This document shows, piece by piece, positions 44,314 to 51,631 of a stretch of DNA of 64,000 bases. Position 1 is the first letter of the stretch, and the number at the start of each line of letters is the position of its first letter. The DNA is from Lacrimispora celerecrescens (GTDB lineage: Bacteria; Bacillota; Clostridia; Lachnospirales; Lachnospiraceae), in the NCBI RefSeq assembly GCF_000732605.1, contig NZ_JPME01000005.1:31922-95921 (forward strand). The letters run 5' to 3'. The notes below the pieces were generated by a model. It saw nothing but the letters and a program-made list of their open reading frames with translations. It did not search any database and was not told the DNA's origin. The translations under genes and the position numbers were made by a program.

Positions 44314-45144
44314 ATGAAAAAAGGATTTAAATCAATTGCAATTAAATTAGTCATTATTTGTCTTGTGGTGATCGAAGTATATCCTCTGTTCTGGATGCTG
44401 ACCGCTTCCTTAAAACAGCAGAGCGAGTGGACCAGCAAGCCGGCATATGCGCTAAACTCGGGCTTCTATATCCAGAATTACATAGAGGCGTGGACAAGAG
44501 GAAATATGGACATATTTTTCAAAAACAGCTTTATATGTACGGTGGTCTCCTTATTCTTTATTGTGCTGTTTACGGTAACTGTCAGTTTTGCGGTAACAAA
44601 GATGAGATGGAAGCTTAAGGGATTCGTTGGAAAATATTTTGAATTTGGCATTATGATTCCGGTGGCAACTGCCCTGATTCCCTTATTTCAGATCTATTCC
44701 GGTATGGGGCTTTTAAACAGCAGGCTCTGCCTGATCATTACATACACGGCTTTTGGCCTGTCTCTGTCGACTCTGCTGACCACCGGTTATCTTCGGTCGT
44801 TTCCAGATGAGATTATGGAAGCGGCAGTAATTGACGGATGCGGAATTTACAAATTGATGTGGTATGTGGTTGTGCCGCTGATGAAGAATGCCATTGTTAC
44901 CGTATTAGTTTTGCAGTTCTTCTTTAAATGGAATGATCTGATTTTTTCCATGACATTTATCAGTGACCAAAAGCTGAAGACGGTTCAAACCGGTCTTCTG
45001 TATTTTCAGAATGAATTTGGAGCGAAAAACTGGGGAGCGATTTTTGCTTCCGTGTCTATGTGCGTAATCCCTATGCTGATCTTATATATGATTCTGAACA
45101 AAAGAGTTATCGAAGGGATGACAGCAGGAGCGGTGAAAGGATAA
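44314..45144 (+). CDS. Carbohydrate ABC transporter permease (MalG type)
   Basis: A membrane subunit of 276 residues. It has a first hydrophobic helix at residues about 10-28, the EAA loop EAAVIDGCGIYK near residue 170, and the C-terminal EGMTAGAVKG that marks MalG-type permeases. AGGAGGTAGG is placed just before the start. It forms the transport channel with the MalF-type protein upstream. The GH63-like gene starts six bases after its stop, linking this importer to the following hydrolases. Confidence 0.92.
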   Translation: MKKGFKSIAIKLVIICLVVIEVYPLFWMLTASLKQQSEWTSKPAYALNSGFYIQNYIEAWTRGNMDIFFKNSFICTVVSLFFIVLFTVTVSFAVTKMRWKLKGFVGKYFEFGIMIPVATALIPLFQIYSGMGLLNSRLCLIITYTAFGLSLSTLLTTGYLRSFPDEIMEAAVIDGCGIYKLMWYVVVPLMKNAIVTVLVLQFFFKWNDLIFSMTFISDQKLKTVQTGLLYFQNEFGAKNWGAIFASVSMCVIPMLILYMILNKRVIEGMTAGAVKG

Positions 45145-45149
45145 GCGGG

Positions 45150-46415
45150 ATGATGGATCAGGAAAGCATGCGTTATGCGCAGGAGATAAAAGATTATGTG
45201 GCAGGTCATGTAAAAGGGCTTTTAAAAGAGCCTCATGCATTTATCCGCCATCCCTTTATTGATCCGGGCAGTGTTTATGACGGAAATTTATGGGATTGGG
45301 ATACCTACTGGTCGGTTTACGGATTATTCGGTATCATGGATTCTTTTTCTGAAGAGCTGAAGGAAAAGATTCTGGTCCATGCCAGAGGAAATGTAAGGAA
45401 TTTTATGGATCATCAGCTGGAGGATGGCTATATTCCCATGATGATCGAGGTCGACCGGTGGCCGGAGCCCTATTTAAACATGAAGCATAAGGAAGGCATG
45501 CTGATGAATATGCATAAGCCGTTTCTTTGCCAGCAGATGCGTCTGATCAGTGAATTTCAGGGTGATTATTCCTGGACGAGGGAGTATCTGGACGGACTGA
45601 AAGCATACTTTGACTGCTATTACCGGAATTATTTTATGGAAGAAAAAGGGCTGTTTGTCTGGTGTGATGACATTATGATAGGTATGGATAATGATCCCGC
45701 TTCCTTCGGACGTCCGAAATTTTCCACAGCAAATATATATCTGAATTCATTTATGGTTCTGGAAATGCAGGCATATGGATGTGTTCTGAAAAATGCCGGA
45801 AAAGGCGGTGAGGCCCTGGAGTGGGAGAACCGGGCGAGAGACCTGATACAGACCATACAGGAGGAGTGCTGGGATAAAAGGGACCGGTTCTTCTATTCTG
45901 TGGACGTGGATATCAGGACCAGAAAATTTGACTGGTTCCACGAAGGCCTTGGGGTCTTCTGGAAGACCCTTCCCATTAAAATAAGGGTATGGTCCGGATT
46001 TATTCCCATGTATGCTGGTTTTGCAACAAAGGAACAGGCAGAGAGCCTGGTCAGCCATTATCATGATGAGAATACATTTCACAGCAGTTTTGGAATCGCC
46101 ACTTTAGCCAAGGATGAGAAGATGTTTAATCTTGAAGCGACTAATAATCCCTCCAACTGGCTTGGCCCCGTGTGGCTGGTAGCCAATTATGTGGTGTTCC
46201 AGGCCATGCTCTCTTATGGATACCGGGAAGAGGCAGAGGAAATCTGCCGCAATTCTTTAAAGCTTCTGGGCATGGATCTGGAAAAGACGGGCTGTATGCA
46301 TGAATATTACAATCCGATTAACGGAGAGCCGGTGGTAAACGGAGGGTTTATAAACTGGAACCTCCTGGCGCTGAACATGTTGGCTGACTTGGAAAAGGAG
46401 AAAGAACATGGATAA
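45150..46415 (+). CDS. GH63-like (alpha/alpha)6 glycosidase
   Basis: A cytoplasmic glycosidase-like protein of about 421 residues. It has the six-hairpin features of the GH63/trehalase-like group: RHPFIDPGSVYDGNLWDWDTYW near the N-terminus (the W-D-x-Y/F part holds the general acid Asp) and NWLGPVWLVANYVVFQAMLSYGY near the C-terminus. FINWNLLALNML closes the fold. The start is placed at ATG 45150 after GAAAGG. An ATG three bases later is possible. It overlaps the GH140 gene by eight bases. Specificity cannot be read from the sequence; the context suggests a glucoside, galactoside or other cap on an apiose-containing glycan. Confidence 0.75.
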   Translation: MMDQESMRYAQEIKDYVAGHVKGLLKEPHAFIRHPFIDPGSVYDGNLWDWDTYWSVYGLFGIMDSFSEELKEKILVHARGNVRNFMDHQLEDGYIPMMIEVDRWPEPYLNMKHKEGMLMNMHKPFLCQQMRLISEFQGDYSWTREYLDGLKAYFDCYYRNYFMEEKGLFVWCDDIMIGMDNDPASFGRPKFSTANIYLNSFMVLEMQAYGCVLKNAGKGGEALEWENRARDLIQTIQEECWDKRDRFFYSVDVDIRTRKFDWFHEGLGVFWKTLPIKIRVWSGFIPMYAGFATKEQAESLVSHYHDENTFHSSFGIATLAKDEKMFNLEATNNPSNWLGPVWLVANYVVFQAMLSYGYREEAEEICRNSLKLLGMDLEKTGCMHEYYNPINGEPVVNGGFINWNLLALNMLADLEKEKEHG

Positions 46416-47772
46416 GAAACCCTGGGAGAACGGGATACTGCGGGTGCATGAAAACAAACGATATTTTACCAATGGGGACACGCCTTTTTTCTGGCTGGCA
46501 GATACCGCCTGGCTCATGTTTCAACGGCTGACCCTGGAGGAGACATACCGGTATTTGAGAAACCGTAAGGAAAAAGGATATAATGTGATTTTGTCAGACT
46601 TTCTGCACACTGCTGACCAAAGGAATCTTGCGGGAGATACTGCGCTGCTGGATGGGGACTTCTCTAAAATTAACACCTGCGGAACATTCTGGAAACATAT
46701 TGACCGGGTAGTGGAAATGGCAGAGGAGCTGGGATTATATCTGGGAATTCTGCCGGTATGGGGAAGCAGTATTGTAAAAGACGGATCCTTAAATATGGGG
46801 AATCTAAAGAGTTTTATGAAATTCGTGCTGGACCGTTATCACAACTGCCCAAATCTGATCTGGATCGTGGGGGGCGATGTGAGAGGCGATGTCAATCATG
46901 AGCTTTTCTGTACCATGGGAAATATGATGAAAAAAGATGAGCCGGACCGCCTGGTTACTTATCATCCCTTCGGGAGAACGGATTCCTCCCAATGGTTCCA
47001 CAAAGAAGCGTGGCTGGATTTTAATCTGTTCCAGTCAGGACACAGAAGATATGACCAGGATCAGTTAGGATCATGGGATGACAACCGGCCTTCAGATACT
47101 AGTTTTGGTGAAGACTGCTGGCGCTATGTGGAAGGCGACTATGCCAGGCTGCCCGTGAAACCTGTTCTGGACGGTGAACCTTCTTATGAATGGATTCTGC
47201 AGGGACTTCATGATAAGACCCAGCCTTATTGGCAGGCTGCGGATGTCAGGCGTTATGCTTACTGGGATGTGTTTGCCGGGGCAGCAGGCCATACTTACGG
47301 ACATAATGCGGTGATGCAGTTTCAACGTGATTTATCAGAAGACGGCAGCTTTGGCGTGAACTTTTTATGGGAAGACGGCCTGCATCATTCCGGAGGCTCA
47401 CAAATGAAGCATTTAAAGGATTTGATGGAGTCGGTCGGTTTTGTTCGCGGAAAACCGGCACAGCACCTGCTCCGGTCCGAACAGGGAGTAAAGTACGGTC
47501 GGATCAGTGTGTTTGCCGGAGATGACTTTTTAATGGCTTATTCTTATACGGGAAGGGAAATAAAGCTTTCCCTGGAGGATTATAAGGAAAAACAAATGAT
47601 GGTATTCTGGTTTTGTCCGGCAACAGGAGTGAAGAGCTATATTAAGACCGTAAGCGGGCAGGCTGAAATTACGGAAACGCCGCCTGCCGGGGATGAGACA
47701 AAGGATATAGTGCTGCTGTTGCAGGAAGAAAAAGATATGCATGGAGAAGTAGATGGATGGAAAAAAGAATAA
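46408..47772 (+). CDS. GH140-like apiosidase (DUF4038)
   Basis: A (beta/alpha)8 glycosidase of 454 residues in the DUF4038 family, in which GH140 members cleave apiose-rhamnose linkages of rhamnogalacturonan-II. It opens with YFTNGDTPFFWLADTAWLMFQRL, the family start. A catalytic Asp lies in NLIWIVGGDVRGD (about residue 153), and the second acidic residue is the Glu in KPVLDGEPSYE (about residue 257). A C-terminal beta-sandwich carries MVFWFCPATG. AAAGGAG precedes the ATG, which lies inside the end of the GH63-like gene. No signal peptide is present. With the isomerase, transketolase and kinase genes in the same block, release and use of apiose is the simplest reading. Confidence 0.82.
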   Translation: MDKKPWENGILRVHENKRYFTNGDTPFFWLADTAWLMFQRLTLEETYRYLRNRKEKGYNVILSDFLHTADQRNLAGDTALLDGDFSKINTCGTFWKHIDRVVEMAEELGLYLGILPVWGSSIVKDGSLNMGNLKSFMKFVLDRYHNCPNLIWIVGGDVRGDVNHELFCTMGNMMKKDEPDRLVTYHPFGRTDSSQWFHKEAWLDFNLFQSGHRRYDQDQLGSWDDNRPSDTSFGEDCWRYVEGDYARLPVKPVLDGEPSYEWILQGLHDKTQPYWQAADVRRYAYWDVFAGAAGHTYGHNAVMQFQRDLSEDGSFGVNFLWEDGLHHSGGSQMKHLKDLMESVGFVRGKPAQHLLRSEQGVKYGRISVFAGDDFLMAYSYTGREIKLSLEDYKEKQMMVFWFCPATGVKSYIKTVSGQAEITETPPAGDETKDIVLLLQEEKDMHGEVDGWKKE

Positions 47773-49187
47773 GCAGTGAGATATTACAATCATACCCCTG
47801 TTACGATAAGAGGAAGGTAGATGATCTGCTGGCGGCAGAAGCCGACGCGGATACCAGGAAAATTGTTGTTTTGGATGATGATCCCACAGGGATACAAACA
47901 GTCCATGATGTATCCGTTTACACGGACTGGTCTCTGGAAAGCATAGGCCGTGGTTTTGAAGAAAAGAATAAATTATTTTTCATTCTGACGAATTCAAGGG
48001 GATTTACAAAAGAGCAGACGGCAAAGGCCCATTGGGAAATTGGAAAGCGGGTAGACCAGACTGCAAAAGAAAAGGAGCTGAAATATCTGATTGTAAGCCG
48101 CGGGGATTCCACTCTGCGCGGTCATTACCCATTGGAGACCGAGGTGTTGAAGGAGGTCCAGGAAGAGCAGAACCCGTGGAAGGTGGATGGAGAAATTTTG
48201 TGTCCCTTTTTTTCAGAAGGAGGACGATTTACCATTGATAATGTCCATTACGTTCAATATGGGTCCGAACTGGTTCCGGCCGGAGAGACGGAATTTGCCG
48301 GGGATAAGACGTTTGGATATCATTCCTCCAACCTTTGCGGATATATCGAAGAGAAGACGAAGGGGAGGTTTCGGGCGGATTCCGTTGTCCGCATTTCTTT
48401 GGAAGATTTAAGGGGAATGAAACTTGATAAAATCACAGAGCAGCTGCTGGCTGTAAAGGGCTTTCAGAAAATCATTGTAAATGCGGTGGATGAATATGAT
48501 ATTAAGGTTTTCTGCATTGCTCTTTACCGGGCAATGGGAAAGGGAAAGCATTACATCTTCCGGACGGCTGCGGCTTTTGTAAAGGCGCTTGGCAATATCA
48601 GCAACAAACCCCTTCTTACCAGAGATGAGATGATAACTGCGGCCGGAAGGACAGCAGGGATTGTGGTGATTGGTTCTCATACGGAGAAAACCACTATGCA
48701 GCTGGAAGAATTAAAAAAGACGGTTGGTCTTCAGTTTGTTGAGATGAATTCTGATCTGGTGCTGGTGGCTGGAGGGCTGGAACGGGAGGCAGAACGGATA
48801 CGAACTGTGTGTGAAAATGCGGTCCGGGAAGGGAAAACCGTTGTCGTTTATACAAAGCGCCGCCTGCTTTCCATAGAAAATGATACGAAGGAAGCTGCTC
48901 TGCTTCGTTCGCTGAAGATATCGGAAGCGGTAATGTCCCTGGTTGAGAAGCTGGAAGTAACACCGGGATTTATCGTTTCAAAAGGCGGTATTACTTCCAG
49001 TGACATTGGAACCAAAGCTCTTAGGGTAAAATGTGCCCAGGTTCTGGGACAGATCCGTCCGGGAGTTCCGGTATGGCGTATTGGAGATGAAAGTAAGTTT
49101 CCCCAATTACCATATGTTATATTTCCGGGGAATGTGGGAGAGGTGACTACGCTCCGGGAAGCGGTGGAGCTGTTAATGATATACTAG
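47757..49187 (+). CDS. Four-carbon acid sugar kinase family protein (DUF1537)
   Basis: A two-domain kinase of 476 residues. The N-terminal domain has VLDDDPTGIQTVHDVSVYTDW (about residues 38-58) and SRGDSTLRGHYPLE, which bind the sugar acid. The C-terminal nucleotide-binding domain has VVIGSHTEKTT and FIVSKGGITSSDIGTKAL. Known members phosphorylate D-threonate, D-erythronate, or 3-oxo-isoapionate in one branch of apiose breakdown. The start overlaps the GH140 gene by 16 bases. Followed by a racemase-like and a BKACE gene, it suggests a separate acid branch for an oxidised sugar. The exact substrate is unknown. Confidence 0.85.
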   Translation: MEKRISSEILQSYPCYDKRKVDDLLAAEADADTRKIVVLDDDPTGIQTVHDVSVYTDWSLESIGRGFEEKNKLFFILTNSRGFTKEQTAKAHWEIGKRVDQTAKEKELKYLIVSRGDSTLRGHYPLETEVLKEVQEEQNPWKVDGEILCPFFSEGGRFTIDNVHYVQYGSELVPAGETEFAGDKTFGYHSSNLCGYIEEKTKGRFRADSVVRISLEDLRGMKLDKITEQLLAVKGFQKIIVNAVDEYDIKVFCIALYRAMGKGKHYIFRTAAAFVKALGNISNKPLLTRDEMITAAGRTAGIVVIGSHTEKTTMQLEELKKTVGLQFVEMNSDLVLVAGGLEREAERIRTVCENAVREGKTVVVYTKRRLLSIENDTKEAALLRSLKISEAVMSLVEKLEVTPGFIVSKGGITSSDIGTKALRVKCAQVLGQIRPGVPVWRIGDESKFPQLPYVIFPGNVGEVTTLREAVELLMIY

Positions 49188-49199
49188 AAAGGATTCATT

Positions 49200-49871
49200 A
49201 TGAAAATTGGTTTGATTTATACCAGCACAACGCCGGAGCTGGTTGAAAATGTGGAAAAAGAAGTCATGGGACAGCTGGGCAGCGAAGCGGAGCTCCTGAG
49301 CTTTCAGGACCCCACCATTCTGGCGGAGGTGAGAAAAGCCGGTTATGTTACAGCGGTACCTGCAGCAAGGCTGATAGGGATGTATATGAAGGCAGTGGAG
49401 CAGGGAGCGGATGCAATTCTGAACCTATGCTCTTCCGTGGGCGAGGTTGCAGACTGCGTACAGGAAGCCGCCAGATATCTGGGAGTGCCCATTGTGAGAG
49501 TGGATGAAGAGATGTGCAGGGAAGCTGTCAGACTGGGCAGGAAAATCGCAGTGATGGCAACACTTCCTACCACACTGGAGCCTACCAAAAGAACTGTTTT
49601 ACGGGTCGCAAGAGAAATGGGAAAGCATGTGGAGATGATGGAGGTGCTGGTGGATGGTGCGTTTGGTCTGGACCAGGAGCAGTTTAAGGCTTTAATGGCA
49701 GAGCATGCCGGAAAGGCTACGAAAGAGGCTGATGTGATCCTGCTTGCCCAGGGCTCTATGGCGTATTGTGAAAGCTATATTGCTGACATGTATGGGAAAA
49801 CCGTACTTTCCAGCCCGGGGTTTGGAGCAAAGGCACTGAAGGCGGCCCTTATTTCTAAAGGAACCTTATAA
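49200..49871 (+). CDS. Asp/Glu racemase-superfamily protein with one catalytic Cys
   Basis: A protein of 223 residues with the two-lobe Asp/Glu/hydantoin racemase fold. The first active-site cysteine is in NLCSSVGE (Cys77). At the place of the second catalytic cysteine the sequence is LLAQGSMAYC, with Gln184 where Cys is expected, although a Cys lies six residues on. A two-cysteine racemase reaction is thus unlikely, and an isomerase, decarboxylase or lyase-type reaction is possible. It lies between the DUF1537 kinase (12 bases upstream) and the BKACE gene, implying a role in the same sugar-acid route. Confidence 0.7.
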   Translation: MKIGLIYTSTTPELVENVEKEVMGQLGSEAELLSFQDPTILAEVRKAGYVTAVPAARLIGMYMKAVEQGADAILNLCSSVGEVADCVQEAARYLGVPIVRVDEEMCREAVRLGRKIAVMATLPTTLEPTKRTVLRVAREMGKHVEMMEVLVDGAFGLDQEQFKALMAEHAGKATKEADVILLAQGSMAYCESYIADMYGKTVLSSPGFGAKALKAALISKGTL

Positions 49872-49906
49872 CAAAGAACCCTATAGCAATGGAACAGGAG
49901 AGATGT

Positions 49907-50728
49907 ATGAAAAAAATAGTGATATCCGTTGCACCGGTGGCAGCGGATGATACTTTGATCGATCCCAGGAAGATCGCTGATGATGTCATTGCCTGCAGCA
50001 GGGCAGGTGCCGGGATGGTGCATCTGCATGTAAGGGATGGGAATGGACGGCTGACACCTGATTTAACCTTATTGGAGGAAACGGTCCGGTATATCCGCTC
50101 AGAATCCGATATTGTCATCCAGGTATCTACGGGAGGGGTATCGGATTTAACCATAAAAGAACGCTGTACTCCTGTATTTGCGGACTGGGTAGAAGCTAAT
50201 TCCCTAAATGTAGGCTCAGTGAATTTGGGTGATCAGGTTTATATCAATCCTATAAAAGATGTTTATTATTGTGTGGAGCAGATTCTTAATCATCATAAAA
50301 CTCCGGAGATAGAAGTTTTTGAGATCGGCATGATTAAAACGGCAAAGGATTTGTCCATAAAATATGAATTTGCAGCTCCAATTCTGTTCAGCATTGTGCT
50401 GGGACATATGGGAGCGGCTCCGGCCACGGTCCGTACCTTAAAGTCCATGGTGGAAGCATTGGATGAATTCTTTCCGGAGAAAGAGAAGATCCTGTGGGGA
50501 ATTACCCATGCCCATCGGACCGATTTCCAGATTATTAAAACTGCGCTCGATCTGGGGGCCTCCACGGTGCGGATCGGATTTGAAGACAGCAGGTATTTAA
50601 GCCGGGAAACCATGGCCTGCACGAATCTTCAGCTGGTTGAGGCAGCAGCAGGCATCGTGAGAGAGAAGAAAATGCTGCCTGCCTCCCCTGATGAAATCAG
50701 GGCCATGCTGAATATTCGCCCACTATAA
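49907..50728 (+). CDS. Beta-keto acid cleavage enzyme (BKACE, DUF849)
   Basis: A zinc-dependent (beta/alpha)8 enzyme that condenses a beta-keto acid with acetyl-CoA and then cleaves it. It is 273 residues from the ATG at 49907, preceded by AGGAGAG. The metal ligands are H39 and H41 in MVHLHVRDGNGR and the late Glu in RIGFEDSRYL. VSTGGVSDLTIKER and GHMGAAPATV are family segments. Family members handle 3-keto-5-aminohexanoate and many other keto acids. Here the partner genes suggest a keto acid derived from a branched or oxidised sugar. It is the last gene of the block and ends before the DUF5692 relic. Confidence 0.88.
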   Translation: MKKIVISVAPVAADDTLIDPRKIADDVIACSRAGAGMVHLHVRDGNGRLTPDLTLLEETVRYIRSESDIVIQVSTGGVSDLTIKERCTPVFADWVEANSLNVGSVNLGDQVYINPIKDVYYCVEQILNHHKTPEIEVFEIGMIKTAKDLSIKYEFAAPILFSIVLGHMGAAPATVRTLKSMVEALDEFFPEKEKILWGITHAHRTDFQIIKTALDLGASTVRIGFEDSRYLSRETMACTNLQLVEAAAGIVREKKMLPASPDEIRAMLNIRPL

Positions 50729-50793
50729 TAACAGGTAATTTATAAGTACTTAATCATCAGGCACGTGCCTTACTTTGGTTTCATTGTAAGACA

Positions 50794-50868
50794 AAGAGAA
50801 ATCCATATACCGGAAAATGATATAAAAGTCATTAGATGTATCAGGAGATTAAGGCTTTGGCGGAGTAA
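50794..50868 (+). pseudogene. Decayed 3' end of a DUF5692 gene (right direct repeat)
   Basis: Twenty-five codons read KRNPYTGK, stop, YKSH, stop, MYQEIKALAE, stop. The DUF5692 protein at 24926 ends KRNPYIGELYTDHKKYQEIKALAE. The reading phase and length are kept, but two stops have arisen. The last 33 bases through 50870 are identical to those at 25948-25980. It marks the right edge of the 25-kb block, just after the BKACE gene. Confidence 0.85.
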
Positions 50869-50934
50869 ATATGCTCTCTTCCAGGTTGACAAGTGAAATA
50901 ATTAAGCTTGTCACTTAGAAGAGAGCATATTTTT
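50869..50934 (+). terminator. Intrinsic terminator with two-part stem
   Basis: ATATGCTCTCTTC (50869-50881) pairs with GAAGAGAGCATAT (50918-50930), and TGACAAG (50887-50893) pairs with CTTGTCA (50907-50913). Ts follow to 50934. It directly follows the DUF5692 relic and would end the transcript from the BKACE gene. Confidence 0.85.
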
Positions 50935-51035
50935 GTGCCTGTAGTAATTATACTCACTAAGGCAGGTGCTTTACATATTATAAGATAATTGATATGTTAC
51001 TACATTGCTACTAAATGAAAGGAGTTATCTTATAC

Positions 51036-51155
51036 GTGTTTCCTTATCACCAAGAAATTCATCAATTTCCTTATTACGATGATAGGGTTATGCCTTATGA
51101 TTATTATAATCATTGCAAGATTGCTGGAAAAATTGAAAGGGCCTTAGGGTGCTGA
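51036..51155 (+). CDS. Possible 39-residue Tyr/His/Pro-rich small protein
   Basis: A GTG-started frame with AAAGGAG 11 bases upstream (51018-51024). The product is rich in Tyr, His, Asp and Pro in its first 26 residues (FPYHQEIHQFPYYDDRV), then ends KIAGKIERALGC. It has no recognised family, though the tyrosine-rich composition recalls small spore-coat proteins. The spacing is long, the start is not ATG, and the promoter of the next gene overlaps its end, so it may be chance. The rest of 50935-51197 shows nothing else. Confidence 0.3.
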   Translation: MFPYHQEIHQFPYYDDRVMPYDYYNHCKIAGKIERALGC

Positions 51156-51161
51156 TATAAT
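51133..51161 (+). promoter_or_regulatory. Sigma-A promoter of the EIIB gene
   Basis: TTGAAA (51133-51138), a 17-base spacer and TATAAT (51156-51161), 37 bases before the EIIB start codon. Confidence 0.7.
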
Positions 51162-51197
51162 AGAAATAAAATCAAAGAGAAGAAAAGGAGCAAAAAT

Positions 51198-51509
51198 ATG
51201 AAAAAACTTAAAATAACACTTGCCTGTGCCGGCGGTATGTCAAGCAGTATGCTGTGTAAGAAAATTATCACAGCATCAGAAAAGAAAGGCTATACAGGTA
51301 CAGAGTGCGAAGCCTATTCTGTCCATAGTTTGCAGTCGGCAGCTCCGGGGAGTGATGTAATTTTACTTGGGCCTCAGGTAGGATATATGAAGGATTCAAT
51401 AGTGAAAAAGTACCCGGATATTCCTGTTGAGGTTATTTATATGAAAGACTATGGGATGATGAACGGTGAAAAAATATTTAATGACATGGCAGAAAAGTTT
51501 GGTTGGTAA
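51198..51509 (+). CDS. PTS EIIB, lactose/cellobiose family (orphan)
   Basis: The phosphocarrier domain of a PTS, 103 residues. The phosphorylated cysteine is Cys10 in TLACAGGMSSSML, and VILLGPQVGYM is the second family segment. The length is that of a stand-alone EIIB. AAAGGAG precedes the start, and a good promoter lies in front. No EIIA or EIIC gene is present in the window and the next gene has its own promoter. It either serves a permease encoded elsewhere or has a regulatory role. Confidence 0.9.
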   Translation: MKKLKITLACAGGMSSSMLCKKIITASEKKGYTGTECEAYSVHSLQSAAPGSDVILLGPQVGYMKDSIVKKYPDIPVEVIYMKDYGMMNGEKIFNDMAEKFGW

Positions 51510-51536
51510 ATTTGGATATTAAATCATTAAAAATTA

Positions 51537-51564
51537 TTGACTTGATGGATAATTGTGCTATAAT
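51537..51564 (+). promoter_or_regulatory. Sigma-A promoter of the AtuA/ABC/ARH operon
   Basis: TTGACT (51537-51542), a 16-base spacer and TATAAT (51559-51564). A palindrome follows at once. Confidence 0.75.
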
Positions 51565-51566
51565 TT

Positions 51567-51581
51567 AATTGTTAAACAATT
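51567..51581. promoter_or_regulatory. Palindromic operator AATTGTTAAACAATT
   Basis: A perfect 15-bp inverted repeat centred on A51574, two bases after the -10 box and over the expected start of transcription. The best candidate binder is the GntR protein encoded at the end of this operon (59980). Confidence 0.55.
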
Positions 51582-51631
51582 AGATTAATAAACTTATGAG
51601 CTTTAATAGTACATTGAATTCTGGAGGTCAT

